Shown piece after piece: positions 8,683-16,923 of a DNA stretch of 64,000 nt. Origin of the DNA: Bacteroidales bacterium (GTDB lineage: Bacteria; Bacteroidota; Bacteroidia; Bacteroidales; UBA932); assembly GCA_017429475.1 (NCBI GenBank), contig JAFROX010000009.1, positions 124,001-188,000 on the forward strand, in the 5' to 3' direction. The position numbers and the translations under genes were made by a program. Numbering within the stretch: position 1 is the stretch's first letter; every line of letters starts with the position of its first letter. The notes below the pieces were generated by a model, which had not been told where the DNA came from, did not search any database, and was given only the letters and a program-made list of their open reading frames with translations.

Positions 8683-9063
8683 TTAGCGGAAGAGATAATA
8701 GCCCATTGCAACCAAAGCCACACCGGCGATGACGCTCAGGGCAATGTATCCTGCAAAGCCCCAGATATTTCCGGATTGCAGCATCATCAGCACCTCTTTT
8801 GAGAAGGTTGAGAATGTGGTAAATCCTCCACATAGTCCCACTGTCAGGAACAGAGCCCAATTGCTGCCTTCGCTGGCGGTGCGACTGAACACACCCCACA
8901 GAAGCCCGATCAGGAAGCAACCGACCAGGTTCACGGCAAGGGTTGCCCAAGGGAATCCCTTACATACGCCTTTCATCAGCAGGGAGACAAGATACCTTGC
9001 CGCTCCGCCGATGAAACTGCCCGCGCCGACAACTGCGATATTTCTGATGATGTCTGAAACCAT
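8683..9063 (-). CDS. crcB: Fluoride channel CrcB/Fluc
   Basis: 126 residues, the normal size, with four membrane spans. GSFIGGAARYLVS near the N-terminus and GLCGGFTTFSTFSKE near 75-90 are the hallmark Fluc motifs; the phenylalanine/threonine track lines the fluoride pathway in the antiparallel dimer. It lowers cytoplasmic fluoride. It heads a leftward transcript with a small membrane protein and a methyltransferase. A TAAATTCG -7 box on the minus strand at 9084-9091 could drive it. I looked for a fluoride riboswitch in the leader and did not find one. Confidence 0.93.
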   Translation of the reverse strand: MVSDIIRNIAVVGAGSFIGGAARYLVSLLMKGVCKGFPWATLAVNLVGCFLIGLLWGVFSRTASEGSNWALFLTVGLCGGFTTFSTFSKEVLMMLQSGNIWGFAGYIALSVIAGVALVAMGYYLFR

Positions 9064-9083
9064 TGAATGCCGATTTGTCTATG

Positions 9084-9175
9084 CGAATTTAGCGATTCTC
9101 CGTGATATTGTGCAAAGAGCGCCTCGCCTTTGGCGCAGGAAAGCAAGGCCTTCTTTCCTGCTGGGGCGAGGCTCG
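9084..9175. repeat. Short hairpin element with inverted GCCTCGCC ends, upstream of crcB
   Basis: The block carries GCCTCGCC at its left and GGCGAGGC at its right, plus inner arms GCAGGAAAG and CTTTCCTGC, so it can fold into one long interrupted stem. Its left flank (GCGAATTTAG, read on the minus strand as the TAAATTCG promoter box) and its right end (CTTCTTTCC, then GGGCGAGGCT) both recur around the larger element at 11795-12055. It therefore looks like an internally deleted or minimal version of that repeat. It also carries the likely crcB promoter. Confidence 0.5.
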
Positions 9176-9192
9176 CGAACCATGCACTTGCT

Positions 9193-9684
9193 TCAGACCC
9201 TACCTGTCCTGATGAAATGTCCTTCCTGGACGGCGGCGAATGAAGCCACACTTGCAACGATTGCAACAGGAACAAAGGACCAGAACACTGTAGGGACTGA
9301 CAGGAAGAGCAAAAGACCTGTCAACTTGTTTGCCTTTGTGTGAGGAAAGCAGAAGCGTCTGAGGACAATCAGCGCCGAGACTTGATTGACTATCTTGATG
9401 GCTACAATTACCCCTGCCCAGATCCATAGCCATAACGGAATCTGCACAACGGAGATAAGCCGTAAGGCGCAACAAGCGACAAAGCAGATGTCAGCTAGAC
9501 TGTCCAGCACGGCGCCAGTTCTGCTCTCGGCGTGCAGTTTCCGCGCCAGGTAACCATCCAGCATATCGCTTATCCCACATAGGCCATAGATTACCCAGAA
9601 TGCAACACCTGCCGGATTACAGAACAGCAGACTGGTGGCCCCAAGGAATCTGAAGGCTGTTATTATGTTGGGAATGTGCTTCAC
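9193..9684 (-). CDS. CDP-alcohol phosphatidyltransferase family protein
   Basis: 163 residues, on the short side for the family. The complete catalytic signature D-x2-D-G-x2-A-R-x8-G-x3-D-x3-D is present in DMLDGYLARK followed by GAVLDSLAD (about residues 40-66), so the protein should be active. Family members transfer a phosphatidyl group from CDP-diacylglycerol to an alcohol such as glycerol phosphate, serine or inositol, inside the membrane; here about five to six spans are visible. The acceptor cannot be assigned. It stands alone between the crcB group and the amidohydrolase gene. Confidence 0.82.
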   Translation of the reverse strand: MKHIPNIITAFRFLGATSLLFCNPAGVAFWVIYGLCGISDMLDGYLARKLHAESRTGAVLDSLADICFVACCALRLISVVQIPLWLWIWAGVIVAIKIVNQVSALIVLRRFCFPHTKANKLTGLLLFLSVPTVFWSFVPVAIVASVASFAAVQEGHFIRTGRV

Positions 9685-9766
9685 CCTACCCTGATACGAC
9701 TTGCTGTTGTACCCTTCCGAGTAGATGAAATCCCTATGGCTTCTTCTCGGTAATCCATACGTTTTC

Positions 9767-10837
9767 TCAACGTTCTTTGCGAACTAATTCGAAACGGAAG
9801 GGCTTGTCAAACTGGCGGCGCGAATAGTATGTGACGGAAGGATGCGTGAGGTCCATCACCATAGTCCAGCATGTGCCGGAATGGGAGACTGACTGGATGG
9901 CATTTTGCAGGCCATCCTCGTCCATTGTTCCGCCAGTCTGTTCGAATCGCTCGCAGAGCTGCTCGTAACGGTAATCGCCCTCGAGAAGCCCGACATCCTT
10001 TTTGGCATCGCACAAATAATGGTTGGCTACGGCAGGAGACACCACTACGACTAGTTCATTGTCAACATATTCCACCACCACACTCCGGCCGGAAGCATCC
10101 GATATGGCATAATGGTGTGCGGAACCGATGTCAGAATGCATATCGATACTCCGGAGCAGTTCCAGGGCCTCATCCACATCGGCGGCATTCTTCAGCAGAT
10201 AACTGATGGCCGAGGTCGTGGTAAGCGCCGGTTTTCCTGTATTCTGGTGGGTCTCCACCTGGTCACCGGCCATAAGGTCGGCGATGGCCAGGCCCTTCTC
10301 ATTGATCCCGTCAAGGGCGAAAAAAAGTCCGCTCAAGGCCATATACTGGTTGGCGAACCCTTCCGGCAGCCATCCTTCGCCGAACCCGAAGAAATCTCCG
10401 TCGAAGGTGGTGATGGTCTCATAGCCGTGTTTGGGGATGGTGTGAAGGATAATGCCCGTTGCATCGGGCTCTCCCGTCGCCGTTCCCCAGTCATAGTTCC
10501 TGCCCATCATAACTCCATTTTCCGGAGTGCGGACTGTCAGTGCTGAGCAACCGTACGGCTGAGATGCGGGCGTGGGTTTCGGCGGATTGTAGAAACCTTT
10601 CGACAGGAAAGAGATCACGTATCCGACCAGTTCGCCGGAACTGCGTCCGCCGCCCTGTTCGATCAGTCCTGCGAATCCGTCATCTCCCTTGTATTCCATA
10701 TAGTAAAATCTCTCATCCAGTTTCTGGACGGACATAGCTCCTTTTACCAACGGGCCGAAGAGTATCCAGGAATAAACGCCAATAACGACAATCAGTCCCA
10801 GAAGAACCCATAGCGTTATTTTTATTGCTTTCTTCAT
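9767..10837 (-). CDS. Linear amide C-N hydrolase, choloylglycine hydrolase/acyltransferase-like (Ntn)
   Basis: 356 residues. A signal anchor (KITLWVLLGLIVVIGVYSWILFGP) covers about 5-28. The likely N-terminal-nucleophile cysteine is in QPYGCSAL near residue 96, followed by the family motif GRNYDW, matching the GRNxDW of bile-salt and penicillin V acylases. The long segment before the cysteine implies autoproteolytic maturation or export, as in the C45/C59-type relatives. It would cleave a linear amide such as an N-acyl amino acid or conjugated bile acid; the substrate is unknown. The transglutaminase-like pseudogene lies just upstream on the same strand, 17 bases away. Confidence 0.8.
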   Translation of the reverse strand: MKKAIKITLWVLLGLIVVIGVYSWILFGPLVKGAMSVQKLDERFYYMEYKGDDGFAGLIEQGGGRSSGELVGYVISFLSKGFYNPPKPTPASQPYGCSALTVRTPENGVMMGRNYDWGTATGEPDATGIILHTIPKHGYETITTFDGDFFGFGEGWLPEGFANQYMALSGLFFALDGINEKGLAIADLMAGDQVETHQNTGKPALTTTSAISYLLKNAADVDEALELLRSIDMHSDIGSAHHYAISDASGRSVVVEYVDNELVVVVSPAVANHYLCDAKKDVGLLEGDYRYEQLCERFEQTGGTMDEDGLQNAIQSVSHSGTCWTMVMDLTHPSVTYYSRRQFDKPFRFELVRKER

Positions 10838-10854
10838 TTCAAATTCGATTTGTC

Positions 10855-11784
10855 TTATTCTCCGGGAGCGGCCCAGAAAGCGTCGGCATCTGTTGTAACA
10901 ATCTCTCCATCGTTTTTGAATACGCCAAAGTTGAATCCGCCAAAGCCTGACGGAACAAGATAGATGTACCGACCAGCCTCACGCTCTCTGTTCTGCCCGT
11001 CTTCCTGATAATAGGAAAGCGTCTCCCAGCAACTGAACCAGTAGGTGTTCTTGGCCATATATGCGTAGTGCCCGCTCAGCTTTGTGGTGGCTTTCTTGAA
11101 TCCCGGATGATATTGCATCTTTTCTCCGGAAATATAATGTTCTCTGATCTCCCTGAGGGAAAGCGGAGTGCCGTCCAGATCGGATGCGTAGTTTCCACCC
11201 ATATCGCTGTCTATCATCGCCCATTTGCCCAGTTCGGGAAGCCAGACTTCATTGACCACGTGGCAGTCATTATCATACCTGTCTTACGGCATGCAGGTCA
11301 CAAAGCGTGCGTCCAGTCCGGCTGCGAGCATCAGTTCGAATGTGAGTATGCTGTGCAGACGGCAGTTGAATGCGGGTGCTACATCCTTGGTATACTCCCA
11401 CAGGTCGATGGCGTTGCGGTGCTCGGGTTCTATTGCCTGGTTGTCGTGCGGGATGTTTGATGCTACGTATTTGCCGATGGCGAGTGCTTTTGTCCAGGTG
11501 TCTGCTTCTGCGTCGTACAACTTGTCGAGCTGGAAATAATCTCTGATCTCTTTCGCACGGACGGGGTCCTGGACAATCTTCATCTCAAATGCAGCTGTGT
11601 CTTTAGCAAAGGGTCCTGATGTGCGAAGCAGATCTACATATTCATCGAACCTTCCTTTGGTTGACGGATAGATAGAGATGGTGGTCTTTCCATTAAGTAA
11701 GAAAAGGACACGCACGGTGAACAGAATCCCTATCACGGCGAATATGCCCCAGATGACTTTCAGAATCTTTTTCATTGGCCACAA
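10855..11784 (-). pseudogene. Transglutaminase-like protein interrupted by an in-frame stop
   Basis: One 310-codon frame runs from about 11784 to 10855 but contains a TAA at 11284-11286. Before it are a membrane anchor and the Cys half of a transglutaminase-like core (FNCRLHSILTFELMLAAGLDARFVTCMP); directly after it, in the same frame, comes the His/Asp half (NDCHVVNEVWLPELGKWAMID). The Cys, His and Asp of the expected triad therefore lie on both sides of the stop. Either the gene is recently inactivated by a single base change, or the stop is a sequence error, or it is read through. A likely true start is the second Met, in MKKILKVIW, at 11775. A TAAATTCG box is at 11795-11802. Confidence 0.75.
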
Positions 11785-11851
11785 GATTTCCGTGCGAATT
11801 TAGAGATAATCAGCGAGAATGCGAAAAGACCGCCTCGCACTGCTGCCTTGT

Positions 11852-12009
11852 CACAGACCTGACTTGCGGCGACCTCCGTTCGCTGACGCTCACTCCGACC
11901 CTCCCATTGCCTGCTTCGTCATCACTGCGTGATAACTTGCATTCAACGGGCCCCTCCCTCTTTACTTCCGAGGGCGGTAGTGTCGCCGGCAAGTCAGTCT
12001 GTTCGGGCG
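11852..12009 (-). repeat. Repeat B, left copy (inverted relative to the copy at 31138-31292)
   Basis: Read on the minus strand this begins CGCCCGAACAGACTGACTTG and ends in GCCGCAAGTCAGGTCTGTG. About 60 bases at one end and about 50 at the other match the copy near 31.2 kb almost without change; only a central stretch of 30-40 bases differs. No protein is convincingly encoded. The left flank (GCCTCGC at about 11832) and right flank (GGGCGAGGC at about 12043) form outer inverted ends. Confidence 0.75.
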
Positions 12010-12059
12010 ACCAGCTACCATTCAGACCTTCTTTCCCGCTAGGGCGAGGCTAAGGTACA

Positions 12060-12230
12060 ACCACCATGACAATAAAATTACTATAGATGTAATTGGTGTT
12101 TTGGCTTCTAATCACTATCTTTATGAGTCTCCTTTTCAAAATGCTTCTGAAATACAACATTTTGAAAAGTTCTTGGAAAACTGGAAACCCGCTCAAAGGG
12201 TAGCCCTGGAGAAATCCAGGGCTTTTTTGT
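12060..12230 (+). other. AT-rich remnant ending in a strong terminator
   Basis: Between repeats B and A lies AT-rich DNA unlike its flanks. One frame on the plus strand reads NHHDNKITIDVIGVLASNHY and on towards FLENWKPAQRVALEKSRAF with no proper start, so it may be the tail of a decayed gene. It ends in a textbook rho-independent terminator at 12202-12228: arms AGCCCTGGA and TCCAGGGCT, loop GAAA, then six T. A terminator without an intact gene in front of it supports the idea that something has been deleted here. Confidence 0.45.
12202..12228 (+). terminator. Rho-independent terminator
   Basis: Perfect 9-base stem AGCCCTGGA / TCCAGGGCT with a GAAA tetraloop and a run of six T. Oriented rightward. 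No intact gene precedes it. Confidence 0.8.
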
Positions 12231-12239
12231 TACAAGGCA

Positions 12240-12475
12240 CTGCAGCCGCCCCTCCAGGGCAACGCCTACGGGCGCAGAGCTGCGTTCGGGCGGCGGATTT
12301 CACTACGATTCGCCTGTCGCGACGAACTCGCCCTTATCGTCTTCGTCTTACGGCCTGCGGCCTCCAGCCTCGCCGAACGTGGCTCAGACATCATCGCTCC
12401 CGGGCGGCTCACTCCGCTCATCCGCTTCTTCGCCCTCACTTGATGCGCCCTCCGTCGTTCCCTTGAGGAGGCCGC
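12240..12475 (-). repeat. Repeat A, left copy (inverted relative to 24943-25190)
   Basis: The best-conserved core is 12311-12439. Read on the minus strand it matches 24978-25107 over about 130 bases with roughly ten differences, including the unbroken stretch AAGACGAAGACGATAAGGGC and the following GAGTTCGTCGCGACAGGCG. It borders the defence island on its left. Frames through it give low-complexity peptides rich in Arg, Ser and Pro, so I do not treat it as coding. Confidence 0.8.
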
Positions 12476-12541
12476 AAACTATCTTCATCGGCTAAAACGC
12501 AGTTGCTCCCTATCAGATTACTTTCTTTGAAAATTGAAGAG

Positions 12542-13069
12542 TTAAAGGTTCTTCACTTCAGACAAGAAGGATTGTTCTCTTGCTTTTCGTTCCTTTCTCT
12601 CATATAGATACACTTTCCTCGCTTCCCTTCTTCGTTCTTGGGTAGCTCGAAAGGTTTCCCCATTACGGACTATTTCAGCAGCGACTCGGCCTATTGTCTC
12701 TTCTAAAAATGCCTTCTTAATCTGACACTCCCAAAGAATGATAACACTCCACCCTTTCGCCTCTAGCTTCCGCCAAACTTCTTGATCTCGCTCCTGGTTC
12801 CGTGCAATCTTGGCTATCCAAAATTCGGTGTTTGTCTTGGGAACAGAATAGTATTTACAATCCTTGTGGCCATGCCAGAAGCATCCATTGACAAAAATAA
12901 CAGAACGAAACTTAGGTAATACGATGTCAGGAGTCCCCGGCAATCTCTTATCATTAACCCTATACCGAAAGCCCCGACGCCATAAAGCTTGACGCAGTAA
13001 TAACTCGGGCCCTGTATTCTTAGCCCGATTATGGGACATGCAAGTGAATCTTTGCTCGGGAGTTAGCAT
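12542..13069 (-). CDS. vsr: Very short patch repair endonuclease Vsr
   Basis: 175 residues. The N-terminal MSHNRAKNTGPELLLRQALW, then RLPGTPDIVLPKFRSVIFVNGCFWHGH with its catalytic Asp and zinc-binding Cys/His pattern, and KIARNQERDQEV are diagnostic of Vsr. The enzyme nicks 5' of a T mispaired with G where a 5-methylcytosine has deaminated. That fits its place beside a C5 cytosine methyltransferase: it would repair the mutations the methylase causes. It is transcribed leftward, diverging from the Sau3AI-like gene across a 106-base AT-rich gap. Confidence 0.95.
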   Translation of the reverse strand: MLTPEQRFTCMSHNRAKNTGPELLLRQALWRRGFRYRVNDKRLPGTPDIVLPKFRSVIFVNGCFWHGHKDCKYYSVPKTNTEFWIAKIARNQERDQEVWRKLEAKGWSVIILWECQIKKAFLEETIGRVAAEIVRNGETFRATQERRREARKVYLYERKERKAREQSFLSEVKNL

Positions 13070-13175
13070 TGTGTATGGTCGTCATATAAAGATACATAGA
13101 ATCAGATGGAAATGCTTAATTTTGGTAAAAATCATTCTTCCGATTTCTGATATCTCTCATATTCATCAGTAATTT

Positions 13176-14579
13176 ATGAATTTCAATTACAACAAGGCAG
13201 ATAAATGGTCCATTCTGGAGTATAGCAAGAAACTCCTTGGAAAGACTCTCGAAGAAGCGGTATTTCCAGATATCATTGACCCCAAGCGTGGAAAAGGGCA
13301 GCTGGGCCAATTAGTTGAACTTTATTTCTTCGGCATCGACAACAACAACAGACAAGAGGCCGACTTTCCTGAAGCTGGTCTTGAACTGAAAGTCTCTCCA
13401 CTGAAGGAGCTGAGAAATAAAACTTTAACCATAAAAGAGCGACTTGTCTGCACCATGATAGACTTCACGGAAGACCAGGCAATCCCATTTGAGCAGTCCC
13501 ACATCTACCTCAAATGCGCATTCATGCTAATTCCTTTTTATCTACATAAAGATAGCGTTCCCGTACATAAGCTCAAGTTCATCTATGATGTGCTATGGCA
13601 AATACCTGAGAAGGATTTGCTCATAATGAAACAGGATTACGAAAAAATAATTGCCAAAATCAAAGAAGGCAAAGCCCATGAATTATCCGAAGGCGATACA
13701 ACATACTTGGGGGCATGTAGAAAAGGGCAAAAAGGAGATGCAGACGTTTATTATCGTCTTCCCGATGGCACTATTGCTTCTATTCCCGCACCTAAAAGAG
13801 CTTTTTCCCTGAAGGTTCAATATATGCGCAGTATATTAGATTTTGCGAAGAAGTCAGGTGGCCAGGGATCATATAATATATCTGCACTAGTCCACGGATA
13901 CGGCCCCCATCTTATCAATGAGAGTGAGTTAAAAAAGGATAGTTTTGAACATATCTTACTCAATCGTCTCGAACCTTTTTATGACAAAACCTATCAAGAG
14001 CTATCACAAGACCTGGGTATTGACACACACGCCAAGAGTAAATATTTTCTAATTGCGAACGAGATCCTGACCCAGCGCAAGACTCGTGGAGCTGATGTCA
14101 CCAAATCAGAAGAATTCGTAAAGTCTGGCATTGTCATCAAAACAATACGGCTTAATAAGAATGGGAGGCCAGCTGAAGCAATGTCTTTTGAGAACATCAA
14201 TTACTTCGATATCCTCCAAGAGGATAACTGGTACGACTCACGTCTGTATGACATATTTACCCAGCGGTTCCTATTTGTAGTCTTTCAAGAAGACGCAAAC
14301 AGCGACGTACGGCTAAAGACTGCATTCTTCTGGACTATGCCAGCCCAGGACTTGGAAGAAGCGGAAGCATACTGGCTAAACATCAAAAACGCAGTTAAGA
14401 ATGATACGATAGCTCCTGAGTACTTTTATCGCGAAAGTCATCATAAAAAATTCCATGTGCGCCCCAAAGGAAAAGATTCTGCTGATGTTACTGATAGCCC
14501 ACATGGTGGCATGGTAAAAAAATACTGCTATTGGTTCAATCATGACTATATTAAAAATATTATCATGAATGCCGAATAG
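13176..14579 (+). CDS. Sau3AI/MutH-type restriction endonuclease, probably cutting at GATC
   Basis: 467 residues, close to Sau3AI (about 490). The N-terminal half has the MutH/Sau3AI nuclease pattern: ILEYSKKLLGKTLEEAV, then KGKGQLGQLVELYFFG with the first acidic residue, and EAGLELKVSPLKEL, where E-L-K supplies the D...ExK-type catalytic residues. The C-terminal half resembles the inactive second nuclease-like domain that makes Sau3AI bind two sites. The neighbouring methylase is M.Sau3AI-like, so GATC is the expected target. Start ATG chosen at MNFNYNKADKWS. Base composition is clearly more AT-rich than the flanking chromosome. Confidence 0.9.
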   Translation: MNFNYNKADKWSILEYSKKLLGKTLEEAVFPDIIDPKRGKGQLGQLVELYFFGIDNNNRQEADFPEAGLELKVSPLKELRNKTLTIKERLVCTMIDFTEDQAIPFEQSHIYLKCAFMLIPFYLHKDSVPVHKLKFIYDVLWQIPEKDLLIMKQDYEKIIAKIKEGKAHELSEGDTTYLGACRKGQKGDADVYYRLPDGTIASIPAPKRAFSLKVQYMRSILDFAKKSGGQGSYNISALVHGYGPHLINESELKKDSFEHILLNRLEPFYDKTYQELSQDLGIDTHAKSKYFLIANEILTQRKTRGADVTKSEEFVKSGIVIKTIRLNKNGRPAEAMSFENINYFDILQEDNWYDSRLYDIFTQRFLFVVFQEDANSDVRLKTAFFWTMPAQDLEEAEAYWLNIKNAVKNDTIAPEYFYRESHHKKFHVRPKGKDSADVTDSPHGGMVKKYCYWFNHDYIKNIIMNAE

Positions 14580-14613
14580 CACAATGCTGGTGCAATCCCC
14601 CGCATCTAGTATC

Positions 14614-15903
14614 TTACCTCAGTCTGGATTCGAGTTCCTTTCCCACTTTGGTAATGATACCACAAACCAGGGCATTTCCCATCAAGAAGGCTCTCTTTCC
14701 ATCGTCTATACCTTCCAACATAGTATGATTAGAAGGGAACATATTTAATCGCTCGAGTTCAACAGGGACTAACCGACGCAGGCGACCTGTTTGATCCTGA
14801 ATGACGTGACGACAGCGATCGGGACTCTTACCGCCTTCAGAAGTGATTATGGTTCTTGCTGGTTTGTCTATCGAATCCGGGAAGTCCATACAACCTTCGG
14901 CATAATAGTATTGACCACCATCTTTTCTAGTTCTGGGTTCACGTTTGGCACCCTTATAGTATTTCCAACGAGCAATTTGCGACTCGGGGACATAGAACTC
15001 TTCTGGCACCTCTTCAGGCGAAGCCATGATATCTCGTATTGTCATGGGCTTTTCCTTACAGATTGGAATTGTTGTGGTTGAATAAGCAACGCCATCAACC
15101 ATCACCCCACTACCTTCAAATGGCTTTCCTTTATTTGATTTATTAAACTCTTCTGTTATATCCAGCAATCGAAGATTCGTTTTAACGAATTCATCAGCAC
15201 TATCAAGCAATAAATCATCATTATTGTCTGACAATTTTGTCTTTATTATTTTTAAAGAACTGCTCTCCGCAACTGGGAATGCTTTAGCAAAGACTCCAGA
15301 ATTAATAATCCAATCATTGGGAGTTGTAAATCCATCGGCAATAGGGCTGTTTTTTTGATAACCCAAGATGTATGTACGACGGCGTTTTTGGGGCATAGCA
15401 TAATCAGCCGCATTAATAATTCGCCACTCAACCATATAACCTAACTCGTTAAGGCATTCAAGAATGATTGCAAAATCACGTCCTCTTTGCTTTGCTGGAG
15501 ATAACAGTAAGCGATCAACATTTTCTAGGAAAACTAGTTGCGGACGTTTTTCGCCTTTATCTCTCAGGATACGGTAAATAGACCACCATAAAACCCCCTT
15601 CTTCCCTTCAATACCTTTAGAATTACTTAAAGTAGTCGCAACAGAGTAATCTTGGCAAGGGAACCCGCCAACGAGCATGTCATGATCCGGTATCACTTCA
15701 GTTTTCACCAGATTGATGTCTTCATTAACCACACTACCTTCTCCAAAATTCTTTTCATAAACCATCGCAGCATGCTGAATCTTGGTCGCAGGCTCCCACT
15801 GATTAGCCCAAATAGTCTTAAAGAATTCAGCGTCAGCCCTTTCTAGTCCGACTCTGAAACCGCCTACACCGGCAAATAATTCTATAACCCTTACTTCTTT
15901 CAT
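14614..15903 (-). CDS. DNA (cytosine-5) methyltransferase, M.Sau3AI-like
   Basis: 429 residues with all main C5-methylase motifs: I FAGVGGFRVG, IV GGFPCQDYS (catalytic Cys), VI ENVDRL, VIII QKRRRTY, and X near the end (GNALVCGI). The segments WANQWEPATKIQHA and LSPAKQRGRDFAI are characteristic of the M.Sau3AI subgroup, which modifies the C of GATC. It protects host DNA against the endonuclease encoded convergently next door (stops 35 bases apart). Its promoter is at 15920-15951 and carries a GATC site. The part between motifs VIII and X (about residues 200-290), normally target recognition, is the least conserved. Confidence 0.93.
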   Translation of the reverse strand: MKEVRVIELFAGVGGFRVGLERADAEFFKTIWANQWEPATKIQHAAMVYEKNFGEGSVVNEDINLVKTEVIPDHDMLVGGFPCQDYSVATTLSNSKGIEGKKGVLWWSIYRILRDKGEKRPQLVFLENVDRLLLSPAKQRGRDFAIILECLNELGYMVEWRIINAADYAMPQKRRRTYILGYQKNSPIADGFTTPNDWIINSGVFAKAFPVAESSSLKIIKTKLSDNNDDLLLDSADEFVKTNLRLLDITEEFNKSNKGKPFEGSGVMVDGVAYSTTTIPICKEKPMTIRDIMASPEEVPEEFYVPESQIARWKYYKGAKREPRTRKDGGQYYYAEGCMDFPDSIDKPARTIITSEGGKSPDRCRHVIQDQTGRLRRLVPVELERLNMFPSNHTMLEGIDDGKRAFLMGNALVCGIITKVGKELESRLR

Positions 15904-15919
15904 AAGAAAACTCCGGATT

Positions 15920-15951
15920 CAAAGTTACTGAGTTATTCCTTTCGATCCAAA
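15920..15951 (-). promoter_or_regulatory. Promoter of the C5 methyltransferase, with a GATC in the spacer
   Basis: On the minus strand: TTTG (plus 15948-15951), then 20 bases, then TAACTTTG (plus 15920-15927), the optimal Bacteroidota spacing. A GATC lies at 15944-15947 within the spacer, directly next to the -33 box. Because the methylase is predicted to modify GATC, methylation of its own promoter could feed back on expression. The promoter call is firm; the feedback is inferred. Confidence 0.7.
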
Positions 15952-16001
15952 TAATTTGATAAGAAAGATTCTTCCATTAGGGATGTCTGGTAACAGAATA
16001 A

Positions 16002-16781
16002 TCAATTATGAGGAGCAAAAATATGGTCTAGATGATATTGAAGAAAGACTGGGTTTGGCTTATGCTCTTCGGGCAGCAACATAGGGCTGTGTTCAATTGT
16101 AGCAAAGCATATTTTGTAGAACTCTTCATTTTTATACTCCTTCAATTCCTTAGACAACAGTATTTCATATTCAGGAGATATACCTATTAAACCGGTATCG
16201 AAAGCCTTGTCATATAGAGGAGAAAGACAAATCCCATTCTCAGGATTAAGTCGCTCCTTTTGATTATCAGCCCATGGAATAATATGGCTTGCAATTAAAA
16301 GGCTAGTAAGATTCAATCCTGAAATGGCACAACGAGAATCATAATTGTTTAAAACCATAGTCCTAAATACATTCTGATTAACTCGTTGCCTGATTACCGC
16401 AATTCGATCTTTTCCGGAAACCTTAATATTGGTTAGACCAAGATGCTCGTCAACTTTTTTTCTCTCATATGAAGCCAAATAATACTCGGCATCAAAAAAA
16501 AGTTTCTCTCTGTTAAGCGCATATTCATCCCAAACTGGTTGACATATAGATAGGCCACCTACCATACCTCTACGTCCGGAATTAATTATATAGGGATCAC
16601 ATGCTGCAAAATTGGAGAGTCTTAGAGCGACTGAATTTGCTGACCGACCTATCAGCCGAGCGAGATCGATAACCTCTTTTGTCGTATGATTAAGGCGACC
16701 AAAAGGCAATTGGAAATACAGCGCCAATGTCACAACCAGCTCCGCTTTTGTCCATAATCTTTGTAATCTGAGCTCTGGCAT
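16002..16781 (-). CDS. HNH endonuclease of the putative restriction enzyme family
   Basis: 259 residues. The N-terminal third (WTKAELVVTLALYFQLPFGR followed by LARLIGRSANSVALRLSNFA) is the helical region found in a family of stand-alone HNH nucleases annotated as restriction enzymes. The HNH core is CAISGLNLTSLLIASHIIPW (His-His), with NPENGICLSPLYDKAFDTG completing the H-N-H site at about residues 165-210. It probably cuts DNA as part of the island; whether it needs a modified or unmodified site is unknown. Same strand as the methylase, 98 bases upstream of it, and divergent from the GHKL ATPase operon. Confidence 0.85.
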   Translation of the reverse strand: MPELRLQRLWTKAELVVTLALYFQLPFGRLNHTTKEVIDLARLIGRSANSVALRLSNFAACDPYIINSGRRGMVGGLSICQPVWDEYALNREKLFFDAEYYLASYERKKVDEHLGLTNIKVSGKDRIAVIRQRVNQNVFRTMVLNNYDSRCAISGLNLTSLLIASHIIPWADNQKERLNPENGICLSPLYDKAFDTGLIGISPEYEILLSKELKEYKNEEFYKICFATIEHSPMLLPEEHKPNPVFLQYHLDHIFAPHN

Positions 16782-16884
16782 AATTATTAATTCAAATGTT
16801 GATTATTAAAATGAATACGAATCTGTAATCCTCTATATTCCAACAAGGTACTATTTTGATAATAGCTCTTAATTATTTAAATTT

Positions 16885-16902
16885 ACAAAATAATTATTTT
16901 GT
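16885..16902. promoter_or_regulatory. 18-base perfect palindrome ahead of the GHKL ATPase operon
   Basis: ACAAAATAATTATTTTGT is its own reverse complement and ends 21 bases before the ATG at 16924. It lies in the divergent region between the HNH gene and the ATPase operon, where a repressor could control both. AT-rich palindromes arise easily by chance, so this is tentative. Confidence 0.4.
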
Positions 16903-16923
16903 TTTGGTAGCCAAATAATCATT

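Noticed and set aside
9064-9192. Fluoride riboswitch ahead of crcB
   Set aside because: The leader lacks the expected GGNGAUGG-type pseudoknot pieces; the hairpin there belongs to the repeat element.
12101-12466. 121-codon frame running from AT-rich DNA into repeat A
   Set aside because: It begins at TTG, crosses a strong terminator and ends in repeat sequence, so it is at best a remnant.
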